NCBI RefSeq assembly: GCF_023035295.1
Contig: NZ_CP075076.1
Location: 310,001 to 374,000 of the forward strand
Source of the DNA: Borrelia coriaceae
GTDB lineage: Bacteria; Spirochaetota; Spirochaetia; Borreliales; Borreliaceae
Direction of reading: 5' to 3'
Length of the DNA: 64,000 nt
Numbering within the stretch: the first letter of the stretch is position 1; each line of letters begins with the position of its first letter. Shown here piece by piece: positions 19,278-28,944 of this stretch. The notes under the pieces were generated by a model that ran no database searches, was not told the origin of the DNA, and saw only the letters and a program-made list of their open reading frames with translations. Made by a program: the position numbers and the translations under genes.

Positions 19278-20318
19278 TCATTCTAAATTGATTTTGATCT
19301 CAGTATTATTAATCTCTCTTATCTTTTCTTCAAGCCTTTTTTTAAGATTCAAATCAGTCTTCTCTACATAAAACTTATTTAATAAATTAAATGAAACTCC
19401 CCCATCTCTAAAACCAAGAATCTTATAAGTGCCATATTTAATCTCTCCTTTAAGAGCCTTATCTAAGACTTTTTCTAAATAAAACCTTTGATTTGTAATA
19501 CCTGAACCAATAATATTCTCCTTATTATCTAAATAATCTTCACCATCAAAAAGAACAGCAAAAACACCATGTTCACGAACCGATGAAAGAACTCCTTCAA
19601 TCGCTATACCCACAATTGGAAGAATTACAGAAACCCCTGAATCTAAAATTAAAGAGTCAGATAAAACTTTTCCCCTATTGCTATCATGCCAATTTCCTAA
19701 AGTTCTAAAGAACACTTCTGAATCTATCACCTCACTAATCCCACTCTTAAAATAAGGAAAAATATAATTATTCATAACAGGATATTCTTGTCCAGCAATC
19801 AAGGCAACATTCTTATTGGAAAAATCAGAACTTTTTAAAAATAAACCCACATAATATCCCAAAATATAAGCTTCTTCTGCAACATTATAAGAGAGCGAAT
19901 ATACTTGGGGATTAGTATTTTTAACCAAAGAATCAAAAAGCAAAAATTTAGTATAAGGATAATTTGGAGAAATTTTATCAATAATTCCTTGCATTACGTT
20001 ATTTGTCGTTATCAAAAAATCATAATTTTTAGAATTTAATAACTTTTCAAGTAATTCTATCCATTCATGTCGATTAAAACCAGCTTCAAATAATTTAACC
20101 TCAATATCAATCCTATTCTTTCTAAATTCAATTAAAAAGTCATACATTGCTTTATAAGAAGGAGAACCACTAATGATACCAGGAATAAACAATGCAATTT
20201 TCTTACTATATGAAGACTTATATTCTCTAACTTTAAAAAAAGTAATATAAACAAATAGAAATAAACAAACTAATGAAATGAAAATACAAAAAATTCTTAA
20301 AAAAAGATCTCTACTCAC
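19278..20318 (-). CDS. BMP-family substrate-binding protein of ABC transporter
   Basis: A 346-residue protein with an N-terminal hydrophobic segment (about residues 6-28) and a periplasmic-binding fold resembling the BMP/PnrA family: KIALFIPGIISGSPSYKAMYD near the start, then YNVAEEAYILGYYVGLFLK near 165 and VALIAGQEYPVMNNY. There is no lipobox Cys, so it is probably held by an uncleaved signal-anchor, unlike the Bmp lipoproteins. The start is GTG at 20318 with AAGGTG ten bases upstream; no nearby ATG fits. It is 3 bp from the ATPase gene. A nucleoside substrate is likely but unproven. Confidence 0.83.
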   Translation of the reverse strand: MSRDLFLRIFCIFISLVCLFLFVYITFFKVREYKSSYSKKIALFIPGIISGSPSYKAMYDFLIEFRKNRIDIEVKLFEAGFNRHEWIELLEKLLNSKNYDFLITTNNVMQGIIDKISPNYPYTKFLLFDSLVKNTNPQVYSLSYNVAEEAYILGYYVGLFLKSSDFSNKNVALIAGQEYPVMNNYIFPYFKSGISEVIDSEVFFRTLGNWHDSNRGKVLSDSLILDSGVSVILPIVGIAIEGVLSSVREHGVFAVLFDGEDYLDNKENIIGSGITNQRFYLEKVLDKALKGEIKYGTYKILGFRDGGVSFNLLNKFYVEKTDLNLKKRLEEKIREINNTEIKINLE

Positions 20319-20630
20319 AGAAACAAAACACCTTTTTCTTATGAAATGAAATCAATATTACTAAAAAAATAAAATGATATAAAATTAAAAACCTAAAATT
20401 CACAACACACCAATTTTTTTCAAAAAAGTTTATTTGTAAAGAAGATATCATAAAAGCATACATCACGTCCAATTCTATCATTCAATCCTGCTTAATTTGA
20501 CCCTAAACAACTAGCTTTGAGACAATATCATAAAAAGTTTACCAACAAAAACCCAATACAAGCAATAATCCAAATAAAAATTAAAATTACTAATTTTCAA
20601 GAGATGAATATTAAACATTTGAAATACTTA
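20319..20630. other. Gene-free interval of 312 bp
   Basis: The interval between the BMP-type gene and the FecR-domain gene, both minus strand. It is AT-rich, with no plausible gene, tRNA or convincing terminator. It should contain the promoter of the transporter operon, but I could not assign -35 and -10 boxes with confidence. Confidence 0.5.
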
Positions 20631-21722
20631 TCAAAATTCTCTGGGCTTTAATAAATAAAATTCATTAACACTTAAATTACTAGGAATATCACCATTAGTA
20701 CGAACTAAATACATTTTTAAAGAATGAATTGTTTTGAAAAACTTATTTGTTAAAGACAATCGATTCTTTTCATAATTTTCGAAAAATTTTAAAACAGCTC
20801 CATGAATGCTCATTTTATCAAACACAACAGAAGAATGCTTAACAATATCTTCTATAAAAAAGAACACATTGGCTAAATAAATAAAATTATTAAAAAGAAT
20901 ACCTATACGACCTCTTAAATAATTGATATCATTCATCATGTCAATCCTATTTCCTAAGGTATAATTTTTATCCTCTAAACTCCACTTTGAATATATGGTA
21001 TTAAATTTAGGATCTCTTACCAGAGAATCATATACAAAATCAAACCTAAAGCTATCTTCAATATATTTTGCAAATATATAAGTTAAACGACTATTACTTA
21101 GAGAAATAAAATTTTTACGAGACATCTCTTTTAAATTTTGAATTATATTTTGCGATCCAAAATCACTGGTTTTATATAAAAAAGAATTATCATCCCAAAG
21201 TAACATACTAGTTCCTGCTGAAATCCAATATTCTTCCTTATTATAATGTTTAATAACGCCTTCAAAAACACTAACAAAATAATTATTAAAATATTCACAA
21301 TTTACATAAAATTTTGTAGGAGAATCAGTTATAAAAAAATAATTATTTAAATTTACAGAAAACGAAGAACCTTGCACAACCTCATAGATAATCACATCTA
21401 AACTCCCCTTAAATAAATATATTTTTGCATCCTGAACATCTTTAAGAGAAGAATAACAAATAAGACTATACGTATTAGAATACAAGATTAAATCTGATGA
21501 AACACCATTTATTCCATATAAACCTATTTTAATTTTAGAATTATCTCCCACTTCAATAAAATCATATTCAAAAATTTCATCACCCAAAACTAATTTGACA
21601 GGAACAGCATTTCTTATAATACTCACCTGCCCTTCAATTTCTTTAATAGATGCTACTTGAGAAAATAACGACACTTGCAAGAATAAAAATAAAAGGATCA
21701 TAATATATGATTTCAAAATCAA
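20631..21722 (-). CDS. Exported FecR-domain protein
   Basis: A 363-residue exported protein (signal peptide about residues 1-22, ending LFSQ). Residues about 25-130 resemble a FecR domain: IEGQVSIIRNAVPVKLVLGDEIFEYDFIEVGDNSKIKIGL, with later beta strands through FYVNCEYFNNYFVSVFEG. FecR domains are periplasmic beta-rich modules found in signalling and envelope proteins. The rest is helical and unrecognised. The start is ambiguous: TTG at 21722 or TTG at 21716 lie just after GAGGAG, while the ATG at 21701 is too far. No sigma or anti-sigma partner is adjacent. Confidence 0.75.
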   Translation of the reverse strand: MILKSYIMILLFLFLQVSLFSQVASIKEIEGQVSIIRNAVPVKLVLGDEIFEYDFIEVGDNSKIKIGLYGINGVSSDLILYSNTYSLICYSSLKDVQDAKIYLFKGSLDVIIYEVVQGSSFSVNLNNYFFITDSPTKFYVNCEYFNNYFVSVFEGVIKHYNKEEYWISAGTSMLLWDDNSFLYKTSDFGSQNIIQNLKEMSRKNFISLSNSRLTYIFAKYIEDSFRFDFVYDSLVRDPKFNTIYSKWSLEDKNYTLGNRIDMMNDINYLRGRIGILFNNFIYLANVFFFIEDIVKHSSVVFDKMSIHGAVLKFFENYEKNRLSLTNKFFKTIHSLKMYLVRTNGDIPSNLSVNEFYLLKPREF

Positions 21723-21785
21723 ATTCTCCTCTTTTCTACAATTTTATAAGCTTAATTATATCTTTTTTAAAAATATTTACTAACT

Positions 21786-21813
21786 TTAACAAAAATGAAA
21801 AATACGTTATAAT
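21786..21813 (+). promoter_or_regulatory. Sigma-70-type promoter upstream of the mini-lipoprotein gene
   Basis: TTAACA (21786-21791, five of six matches to TTGACA) is followed after 16 bases by a perfect TATAAT (21808-21813). The ATG of the 39-codon lipoprotein frame lies 72 bases downstream, so transcription would start near 21820. This is one of the best promoter matches in the window and could also feed the LysM lipoprotein gene beyond it. Confidence 0.5.
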
Positions 21814-21885
21814 TTAAAAAAATTTAAAGCTTAATAAAGTTACAATTTATTATGATCAATTTTATGTCAAAAGGATGTACTTATT

Positions 21886-22005
21886 ATGAAAAAAAACAAA
21901 TTAGCATTTTTAATAATATTGATACTAGCTCTTTCACTAATTTCATGTGAAACCATGCCAGAAGAAGGCACATGTGGAAATGCCAATATTTCAAAGGCAT
22001 ATTAA
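21886..22005 (+). CDS. Tiny predicted lipoprotein, truncated copy of the downstream lipoprotein leader
   Basis: A 39-residue frame with AAAGGA before its ATG encodes a full lipoprotein signal (KNKLAFLIILILALSLISC) and then only 19 residues. Its leader and about 40 bp of upstream DNA closely resemble those of the LysM lipoprotein gene 184 bp downstream ([19 protein letters not shown], with AAGGATGTA-type ribosome binding sites in both). It therefore looks like a partial duplication that was cut short. It could be an expressed mini-lipoprotein or a remnant. Confidence 0.5.
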   Translation: MKKNKLAFLIILILALSLISCETMPEEGTCGNANISKAY

Positions 22006-22188
22006 AAATAAGAGTTAGAACATTGATACAATAAAAATAGAACATAACATATGCAGTAAAAAATTGTATAATGTCGTATTGTGTAATAATATACTAATGA
22101 GAGGCTTTATGCAAAGATAAAAAAATTGATGTCTAAAAAACAAAGTTCTTGATTTGTATAATCAATATCACATAAGAAGGATGTATTT

Positions 22189-23319
22189 ATGATAAAAAAA
22201 AGCAAGTTACTATTTTCAATACTATTTGTATTTGCTCTTCTCCTAATTTCATGTAAAACCCCTCCAGAAGATAAAAAAAATTCAGACTCCAAAATTTCAA
22301 CTACAAATGCTGAAGATATAAAAAGAAACATTGACAACATAAAAAATGATGTAATAAAAGAAAGGGGCAATCTTTTTTATTCCAAGGAATTTAATGAAGC
22401 TGAAAATCTTGAAAAAGAGATGCACAAACAATTTGAACAGGATATGATTCAAAAAGGCAACGAAATTGCCCTAAAAGCATTAGAAAGGTATAGAAATATT
22501 GCAAAAGATACAATAGAAAAAAAAGAAAAAATAAAATACTTGAAAGAAAACATTGAAAAATATTTAAATGATGCTGAAGCTAATGAAGCATACATATGGA
22601 TTCCATTAGAAATCGATGAGGTAAATAACTTATATTTCGAAGCAACAAGAAAATACAAGATGTACGATATCGAAAGTGCCCTTGGAATGTACAGTAAAGC
22701 ATTTAACAAGGCACAACAAACTGCTAAAAAGGCAAAAGAAGCAAGGGCTTTTAAGGAAACGGAAGAGAGAATGTATAAACAACTAAAAGCACTGGAAGCT
22801 GCTTCTAATCTCCCTATTTACAGCGACAATAAACTTATTAAACCATCCCCATGGAATGGAAGAGCACTAATTAAAGATAAAGATGAACGTATAAATCTCC
22901 TAGACTCACAAGGTGAAACTTATTTACTTGGACAAATAGATGCACTAATACTGGCTTATGAAGAAGAATCTAAGGAAATGAAAGAATCAGATTCATCAGA
23001 TTCAAATAAATTCAAAACACTCCAACTCATTGAGAAAGCCAGACAACTATGGGAACAAGGAGTTGAAGCTAAAGAGCTTAATAACCTTAGACTCGCAAAT
23101 GAACTATTCTTAGATTCTGCAAGATATCTAAAAGCCTACCAAAGTCATGCCAGCAAGGAACTATATATAATTAAAATTGGAAACACCTTATGGGGCATTT
23201 CTAAGAAATTGTACAACGACCCCTATCTATGGCCAAAAATTTGGTTTGCAAACAGACAAAAAATACAAAATCCAGACTTAATACATGAAAATTGGAAAAT
23301 AATAATCCCTTCTAAATAA
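22189..23319 (+). CDS. LysM-domain lipoprotein (BB0323 homologue)
   Basis: A 376-residue predicted lipoprotein: signal peptide with lipobox LISC, mature N-terminus at Cys22. Residues about 40-220 are helical and rich in Lys, Glu and Ala, and the C-terminal 50 residues form a LysM domain ([19 protein letters not shown] then [16 protein letters not shown]), which binds peptidoglycan. In B. burgdorferi the homologue BB0323 is a proteolytically processed protein needed for normal cell fission and infection; that is family knowledge, not seen here. AAGGATG precedes the ATG and a strong hairpin terminator follows. Confidence 0.9.
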   Translation: MIKKSKLLFSILFVFALLLISCKTPPEDKKNSDSKISTTNAEDIKRNIDNIKNDVIKERGNLFYSKEFNEAENLEKEMHKQFEQDMIQKGNEIALKALERYRNIAKDTIEKKEKIKYLKENIEKYLNDAEANEAYIWIPLEIDEVNNLYFEATRKYKMYDIESALGMYSKAFNKAQQTAKKAKEARAFKETEERMYKQLKALEAASNLPIYSDNKLIKPSPWNGRALIKDKDERINLLDSQGETYLLGQIDALILAYEEESKEMKESDSSDSNKFKTLQLIEKARQLWEQGVEAKELNNLRLANELFLDSARYLKAYQSHASKELYIIKIGNTLWGISKKLYNDPYLWPKIWFANRQKIQNPDLIHENWKIIIPSK

Positions 23320-23322
23320 GAC

Positions 23323-23357
23323 AAAAAAGAAAATAAGCATAAGCTTGTTTTCTTTTT
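23323..23357 (+). terminator. Rho-independent terminator after the LysM lipoprotein gene
   Basis: An inverted repeat begins just after the stop codon: AAAAAGAAAATAAGC pairs with GCTTGTTTTCTTTTT around a four-base ATAA loop, with one G-T pair, and ends in a T-rich run. It separates the LysM gene from the BamD-like gene. Confidence 0.7.
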
Positions 23358-23414
23358 CTATATTTAATAAAATTAATCTAAATAAATCTGTCTTACAAAA
23401 GAAGAGAACCAAAA

Positions 23415-23789
23415 ATGAAAAAATTAATATTATTAACAAATAGCCTACTTATCTCATGCTACACAGCAGCCCACTTGGACAAACAACTTACAAAAGAAAC
23501 TCCTCACAGCATTTACTTAAGGGAAGCTCAAAAAGCAACAAGTATAAATGATTATAAATCTGCTCTAAAAGTATATGAAAAAATGATTGAAAATTACAAA
23601 GAAAATGAAAGCATCGTTGCCACAGGCAAGTATGAAATCGCATTCATATACTATGTGATAAATAAAAAAGACAAAGCAAAAAATCTTTTTGAAGAATTAA
23701 TACAATCTAATATACAAACACCCAAATGGATCATCCCCTTATCTAAAAAGATAATAAATAAAATACAAAATCAACAAAAAAAACCATAA
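23415..23789 (+). CDS. Small TPR lipoprotein, BamD-like (BB0324 homologue)
   Basis: A 124-residue protein with a short lipoprotein signal ending LLISC, followed by TPR-type helices (AQKATSINDYKSALKVYEKM, then GKYEIAFIYYVINKKDKAKN). In B. burgdorferi BB0324 is reported as a BamD-like partner of the outer-membrane beta-barrel assembly protein BamA, shorter than enterobacterial BamD. This protein fits in size, lipobox and repeats. GAAGAGAACC lies before the ATG. It is downstream of the LysM lipoprotein and convergent with the VWA gene, 20 bp away. Confidence 0.8.
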   Translation: MKKLILLTNSLLISCYTAAHLDKQLTKETPHSIYLREAQKATSINDYKSALKVYEKMIENYKENESIVATGKYEIAFIYYVINKKDKAKNLFEELIQSNIQTPKWIIPLSKKIINKIQNQQKKP

Positions 23790-23809
23790 TACACAATTAA
23801 TGCAAACCA

Positions 23810-24925
23810 CTATTTAATTAATATTCCATAAATTGTAATATCTTTTTCCTTGGCCGCTCTAATAACCTCCTCATAAACTATAGGTCCTCTAGGATATTCA
23901 TGAGGGGGGGCATTACCCAACACAAGAATAAATCTATTATCTGCTTTCCAATCAAACTGAGTAACAGCAGCATTAACTCCCTCAAATACTGCTTCAGGAT
24001 AATCTCCACCACCACCCACACTAATACCCTCAAGCACATTACTTAAATATTCCTTACTATTAAAATCAAAAGATCTTGTTAAAAAATCCTCAAGATAATC
24101 CTTATAAAATACAAAACCCACTCTATAAGATCTAAACCGACTTAGTTGAGGTTCTACCATATCAAAAAGGTGTTCTCTTAAAATTTCAATATGATTTTTC
24201 ATACTATCAGTAACATCAATAACAAAAACAAGATCTAAATCAGAAAACGAATCCTCTAATTTCCCTAAAACATCTTTTATTTTATCAACAATATCAAGAC
24301 CCTTTTGTGCAACTACAACATCATCAGCAAACCTAAAAAATTCTTTTTTCAAATCATCATTCTCAATTGCACTTTCTCGTTGAATGTCTCCAAAGAATAA
24401 CTCATAAGCATTATCCTTATATCGCCCTAAATAATCATTATATTTTCTCTCAAAAGTTCTAATTGAAAACCAAAAAGGATCTTTCCTTTTCTTTAGAACT
24501 TCTAAATCAATATCACCGCTTCTTGTTGAAAAATTAGGAAAACCATATCTCAATTTCTTAGGTATTAAGATATGAAAAGCCTCTCCAAATTTTCTATTTT
24601 GAATAGGTGTAGAAGATGTTAATGATAAGAGCTGTCTATTTTGAATGACTCTACCATTTAAAATTCTAATCTCATCCCCATTAATCCTATTATACTCTAA
24701 TGTTCTAAATGAATAAGTAGAAATATCTTTACTCTTATCTGGTATTTCAAAAGATTCAGTTAAAATAACTGATTTAATATTTGGCTTTTTCCTAATAAAA
24801 AGATGAAAGCCATCATCATGAGCTTCAACATACACATCATCAATATTAATACTTAAGTGCTCATCTGTTGAAGGAAACAAATTAAATACAATGAATAAGG
24901 AAATAATAAAGTAAGCTTTTTTCAT
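23810..24925 (-). CDS. Exported VWA-domain protein
   Basis: A 371-residue protein with an N-terminal signal-like segment (about residues 1-20). The C-terminal 145 residues form a von Willebrand factor A domain: LVFVIDVTDSMKNH near residue 230 (MIDAS of the DxTxS form), VGGGGDYPEAVFEG near 300 and FILVLGNAPPHE near 340, where Asn replaces the Asp usual in the LIGDAPPH motif. The N-terminal half is unrecognised. VWA domains bind metal and protein ligands. It is downstream of flcA on the same strand, 62 bp away. A role in envelope or flagellar assembly is only a contextual idea. Confidence 0.85.
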   Translation of the reverse strand: MKKAYFIISLFIVFNLFPSTDEHLSINIDDVYVEAHDDGFHLFIRKKPNIKSVILTESFEIPDKSKDISTYSFRTLEYNRINGDEIRILNGRVIQNRQLLSLTSSTPIQNRKFGEAFHILIPKKLRYGFPNFSTRSGDIDLEVLKKRKDPFWFSIRTFERKYNDYLGRYKDNAYELFFGDIQRESAIENDDLKKEFFRFADDVVVAQKGLDIVDKIKDVLGKLEDSFSDLDLVFVIDVTDSMKNHIEILREHLFDMVEPQLSRFRSYRVGFVFYKDYLEDFLTRSFDFNSKEYLSNVLEGISVGGGGDYPEAVFEGVNAAVTQFDWKADNRFILVLGNAPPHEYPRGPIVYEEVIRAAKEKDITIYGILIK

Positions 24926-24987
24926 ATAAACCCTTAAACGTCAATTAGGCAACCTTATATGCCTCAAATTAACAAAATACTAAAAAT

Positions 24988-27837
24988 TTAAAGATTATCG
25001 GCCAAATTATCATAAAACAAAATCTTAGAACTAATAAAATTATTCTTAAAAATGCTTCTAAGATTTAAACTAGCAAGATCTTTTTTAACACTCTTTACCA
25101 TATCATCATCACGATTTAAAAGATCAAATATTCTAGAAGATTCAGTCAAATTTGCAATCCCAGAGTCAAAAAGATCATGATCTCTAACAATACTAGCGCC
25201 AACCTTATCGCCAAGAGATGATCTTATCTCAACAACACCGAGATTATTGTAAATCTCAATTTCTTTTATCAATAAATCTCTATGATGCTCATTCCCCTTA
25301 GGTTTAAAATTTAAAATGCTAGACTTTTCTGATTCTAAATTTTGCAATATCCTTAAGTAATAACTCCTAGCAGCCTCAAAATCACCCATTTTATAAAGAA
25401 CAGATGCAATTGAGTTTAAAACTTTATTGCAATTTGCAAAACCAGACATGTTTTGTACTCTGAATAAACAAGTCAATGCGTCTTTATAATTATTCTCCTT
25501 ATAATTAAGCAATGCTAATTTATAATGGATATCTGGTGAATTAACTCCCTCATCTATTGCCATTTTATAAGAAGATATAGCTGATTTAAAACCATTTAAA
25601 GTTCTAAGAATATCCCCTTGCTTTTCATAAATTAATGCAAGCTCCTTAGAGACTTTAACAAGGCCATTTTTTTTAAAAAAATCATAATCATTTAAAGCCA
25701 GATTAACAATATTACTTGCCTTAAGCGCATCATTTCCTCTCTCATAAATGTCTGACAAAATTCTATAAGCAATAATCTTGTCAGCAAAATTGTCAACTAA
25801 ATCTTCTTCTCTAAAACTACTTAAAGCTGTCAATAAATATCCTTCTGATTTTTTAAGGTCACCCATATAATAAAAATATCTACCACTCTCAAAGAGAGCC
25901 TTATTGTAACCAGGATTTTTAAATAAAACTCTTCTAAGAATATATTCAATTTCTGAGTTAAGGTTAATATCATTTAAAACATTAGAAACATTTTTCCCAT
26001 CACCGGCCTTAAAACTAGAAAATTCTTTATTAAGCAAATTCATTTGAGAACTAAAATATTTCAAATTCCTAGATAGAATATTTACTCTCTTATTATAGAT
26101 TGTAAACTCAACATATTTATCTATCAATTTTTTAGCATATTTAGTATAAACTACTTCATCAATATCTAATCCCTCATTTAACTTAATAAAAGAATTTACA
26201 TCTTCAGCTTCTCTCTCAGCACCAGCCTCAATATAAGCATTAAAAAGCTTAAACAAAACTTCATTCTTACTTCCATACTTAGAAAGCAAAATAGTGTAAT
26301 TATTAATGCTATCTCTATAATACAAAGGATCCGTTTGCGCCCACTGAAAATAATTATCGCCCTTAGCCATTAATCCTTCATAATCATAAATATCATAAGA
26401 TATAACCTCATCTAAAATCGCATTTGCATCAGCATACTCACCAAGCATCGTCTTCATAGAAGCATAAGCTAAATACCCATCCCTATCAAAATTTTTGCGT
26501 TTTCTTTTAGAAGCATCCACAGAAAATGGAGCAATAGTTAATAACTCTTCATATTTTTCCTCAGCACTATCAAAATCTCTTACATCTTCAAAAGCCTTAG
26601 CATAAATTAGAAACCACTTTTTGTTAGGTCTCATATAATACGCATCCCTAAAAATAGCTTTAGCAAGCTCTCTCTTATTTTCATATATGTAAGAGAGACC
26701 CTCTTTATATTTTCTATCAGATGCAATATAAAAAAACATAACATCAACTAAAAAATAAAAAGAAAAAAAGGTCACAATAATAAAAAAGGACGCTATTTTG
26801 AATATTGGAATTAAAGCTTTAGAAAGTCTATAGCTAAATTTCTTTTCAAGCTTGCTAAATTCCTCTGCTTTATAATACATAACAGGCAATTTGACAGAAC
26901 GTCCAACAATATCTCCGACAAATTTAGCAATAAACTTAAGACCTTTATTATTTTGCTCAACAAGTTCAATTAATGCTTCAATCTTATACCTAGAGACATT
27001 ATCTAGCATTAAAGCCTCAGCAATAGCAATCCTTAAATTTCTAGGATAGGAATCCAAATGTTTAAAAAACAAAGGATAATTAATTTTAAAATTATAGTTA
27101 CTTGAGGATTTTTTTGTATCATCTTCTAAAAATTTCAAATCATCTGCAAGATCAGACCAATTGTTCTCTTCACCAGAACTAAAATTATCAGAACCCTCAT
27201 TCAAAACAGATTCGTCGTGATCAGACATACCCAACTGCTCACCTGCTTCATCTGATCCATCAGGAATATTACTTGATCCATTCAGACTACCAATCATATT
27301 TTCAAGATCAAACTCATCATTACTATTATTTGAAGATTCATGACTCAAATTATTAGCATTAACTTCATTATCAAAAGACTCATCCGAGTCTAATAAACCT
27401 GAAGACAAATCATTCTTTACATCTAAATCTAAACTAATAGCATCATCTAAACTAATAGAATTATCATCAAGAACCTTTGCAAGGTTTGCTTCAAAATTAG
27501 AATCTGAAACATCAAAATCATTATTTAATGTATTAAACTCAGGATCAATATCTATTTTAGAATCCTTCAAAATTGCAATATCGTTTTCATTAGAAACGCC
27601 TTTCTCTTTTTCTTCATTATCAAGCTCACCAAGAATAGCATCTAAATCAAGCTCATCATCAGAATCTCCTTCTGAATCAAAAACTTCTTCCTTATTTTCC
27701 CAAGGAACAATAAGCTCGCCATCTTTTGGAGGCTCAATATCCATTTTAATGCCAGAAAGTTCTTTACTAGCCCTCTCATCGGCAATATTATCTAGCATTT
27801 CTTTTTTAAACTTATTTATTTTCTCTATATCAGGCAT
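24988..27837 (-). CDS. flcA: Large TPR membrane protein FlcA, flagellar collar (BB0326 homologue)
   Basis: A 949-residue protein in three parts. Residues 1-245 are acidic, Asp/Ser/Asn-rich and probably disordered in the cytoplasm. A transmembrane helix lies at about 345-375. The periplasmic remainder is a chain of TPR-like repeats, for example YKEGLSYIYENKRELAKAIF, AEEKYEELLTIAPF and FESGRYFYYMGDLKKSEGYL. In B. burgdorferi BB0326 is the collar protein FlcA, needed for the periplasmic collar and stator assembly of the flagellar motor. Size, topology and position agree. It is 15 bp downstream of the acyltransferase gene. Confidence 0.87.
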   Translation of the reverse strand: MPDIEKINKFKKEMLDNIADERASKELSGIKMDIEPPKDGELIVPWENKEEVFDSEGDSDDELDLDAILGELDNEEKEKGVSNENDIAILKDSKIDIDPEFNTLNNDFDVSDSNFEANLAKVLDDNSISLDDAISLDLDVKNDLSSGLLDSDESFDNEVNANNLSHESSNNSNDEFDLENMIGSLNGSSNIPDGSDEAGEQLGMSDHDESVLNEGSDNFSSGEENNWSDLADDLKFLEDDTKKSSSNYNFKINYPLFFKHLDSYPRNLRIAIAEALMLDNVSRYKIEALIELVEQNNKGLKFIAKFVGDIVGRSVKLPVMYYKAEEFSKLEKKFSYRLSKALIPIFKIASFFIIVTFFSFYFLVDVMFFYIASDRKYKEGLSYIYENKRELAKAIFRDAYYMRPNKKWFLIYAKAFEDVRDFDSAEEKYEELLTIAPFSVDASKRKRKNFDRDGYLAYASMKTMLGEYADANAILDEVISYDIYDYEGLMAKGDNYFQWAQTDPLYYRDSINNYTILLSKYGSKNEVLFKLFNAYIEAGAEREAEDVNSFIKLNEGLDIDEVVYTKYAKKLIDKYVEFTIYNKRVNILSRNLKYFSSQMNLLNKEFSSFKAGDGKNVSNVLNDINLNSEIEYILRRVLFKNPGYNKALFESGRYFYYMGDLKKSEGYLLTALSSFREEDLVDNFADKIIAYRILSDIYERGNDALKASNIVNLALNDYDFFKKNGLVKVSKELALIYEKQGDILRTLNGFKSAISSYKMAIDEGVNSPDIHYKLALLNYKENNYKDALTCLFRVQNMSGFANCNKVLNSIASVLYKMGDFEAARSYYLRILQNLESEKSSILNFKPKGNEHHRDLLIKEIEIYNNLGVVEIRSSLGDKVGASIVRDHDLFDSGIANLTESSRIFDLLNRDDDMVKSVKKDLASLNLRSIFKNNFISSKILFYDNLADNL

Positions 27838-27852
27838 ATTAAAATCAGAACC

Positions 27853-28746
27853 CTAAATTAAGTCATTATATATCTTAGCCCCATCTTTATGAAGCCCCTC
27901 GAAACGTTTCTCTAAATCATCAGCAATTTTAGCACCTAAAATTTCTTTTGTAGGTTCTAAACCTTCACGATTTAACTGCTCTAAAATTGAATTTTTATAT
28001 TCAATTACATCTAATATTTCAGTTGCATTATACACAAGAATGTCTTCTTTAAAAACATCACAAGACATATCCTCATCTGAGGAAATTTCAAGAATATTTC
28101 CATTAATACCAACCATTATAAAATAATCAAAAAGCTTAAAATAATTTGCCATTTCTGAAATTATTTTTTTAGTCTCAGGTCTATTCTTCCTATATCGTGT
28201 AGCTGTTGGAAAAATAAGAATTATATATCCACTATTTTTTTTATCTGCAATACATCTCATAGAATTAGCATTAAAAATCCGTCTCTCCCTAACAGTCTCA
28301 TGATCAACGCCAATAAATGCATGTGGAGGATAAATAAATATTACGCTATAACCCAAAGAAAGGCTTTTAATCAACAAATTATCTTTAAAAAGTTTAACAC
28401 CAGCTATAGGAATAATATGTTCTGAAACTTCCTTACAATCCATCTTATTAAGCAAAAACTGAAAACAAGGAAAATCAAAATTACTATAATGTTCCATTAA
28501 TATAATTGAAGACTTACCAGATTTACACTTTTCATAAAGACTTACAATATTCTGAATACCAACAATGGTAGAATTAGTCTTAAGAAGTCTTTTAATCATT
28601 GTATCAACCAAGCTTCTACTAACAGAATCTGCTTCATGATAAGAATTATTTAAAAAATTTATCTTTTCAATGTCTTTAAACCTACTAAATAATTCATTCT
28701 CAATACCTTTAAAATATTTGTTAAAACTCTCATTAAATATAAACAT
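27853..28746 (-). CDS. Putative glycerol-3-phosphate/phospholipid acyltransferase (BB0327 homologue)
   Basis: A 297-residue protein with the acyltransferase HxxxxD motif (LMEHYSNFDFP near residue 85), a GVKLF segment near 117 and a YIILIFPTATRYR region near 175 resembling block III of PlsB/PlsC-type enzymes. It presumably acylates glycerol-3-phosphate or lysophosphatidate at the membrane; which one cannot be told. I start it at the ATG at 28746, seven bases after AAGGATG. It sits upstream of flcA and is divergent from the oppA locus. Confidence 0.78.
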   Translation of the reverse strand: MFIFNESFNKYFKGIENELFSRFKDIEKINFLNNSYHEADSVSRSLVDTMIKRLLKTNSTIVGIQNIVSLYEKCKSGKSSIILMEHYSNFDFPCFQFLLNKMDCKEVSEHIIPIAGVKLFKDNLLIKSLSLGYSVIFIYPPHAFIGVDHETVRERRIFNANSMRCIADKKNSGYIILIFPTATRYRKNRPETKKIISEMANYFKLFDYFIMVGINGNILEISSDEDMSCDVFKEDILVYNATEILDVIEYKNSILEQLNREGLEPTKEILGAKIADDLEKRFEGLHKDGAKIYNDLI

Positions 28747-28944
28747 CAAACTTCATCCTTTAAAGTTCTTGAAAAAGAATATACTAGAAAATCAAAAATA
28801 CTGCATTGAATATACGCACACGTAAACATTTTGTATAATTATACTTTATTTATTTAGCAAATTAAAGTAAAATCCATTCAAGTATGTTAACAAGAATAAT
28901 TCAAAAGAAAAATAAAAAATATTTATAAGGAGAATAAATCAGTT

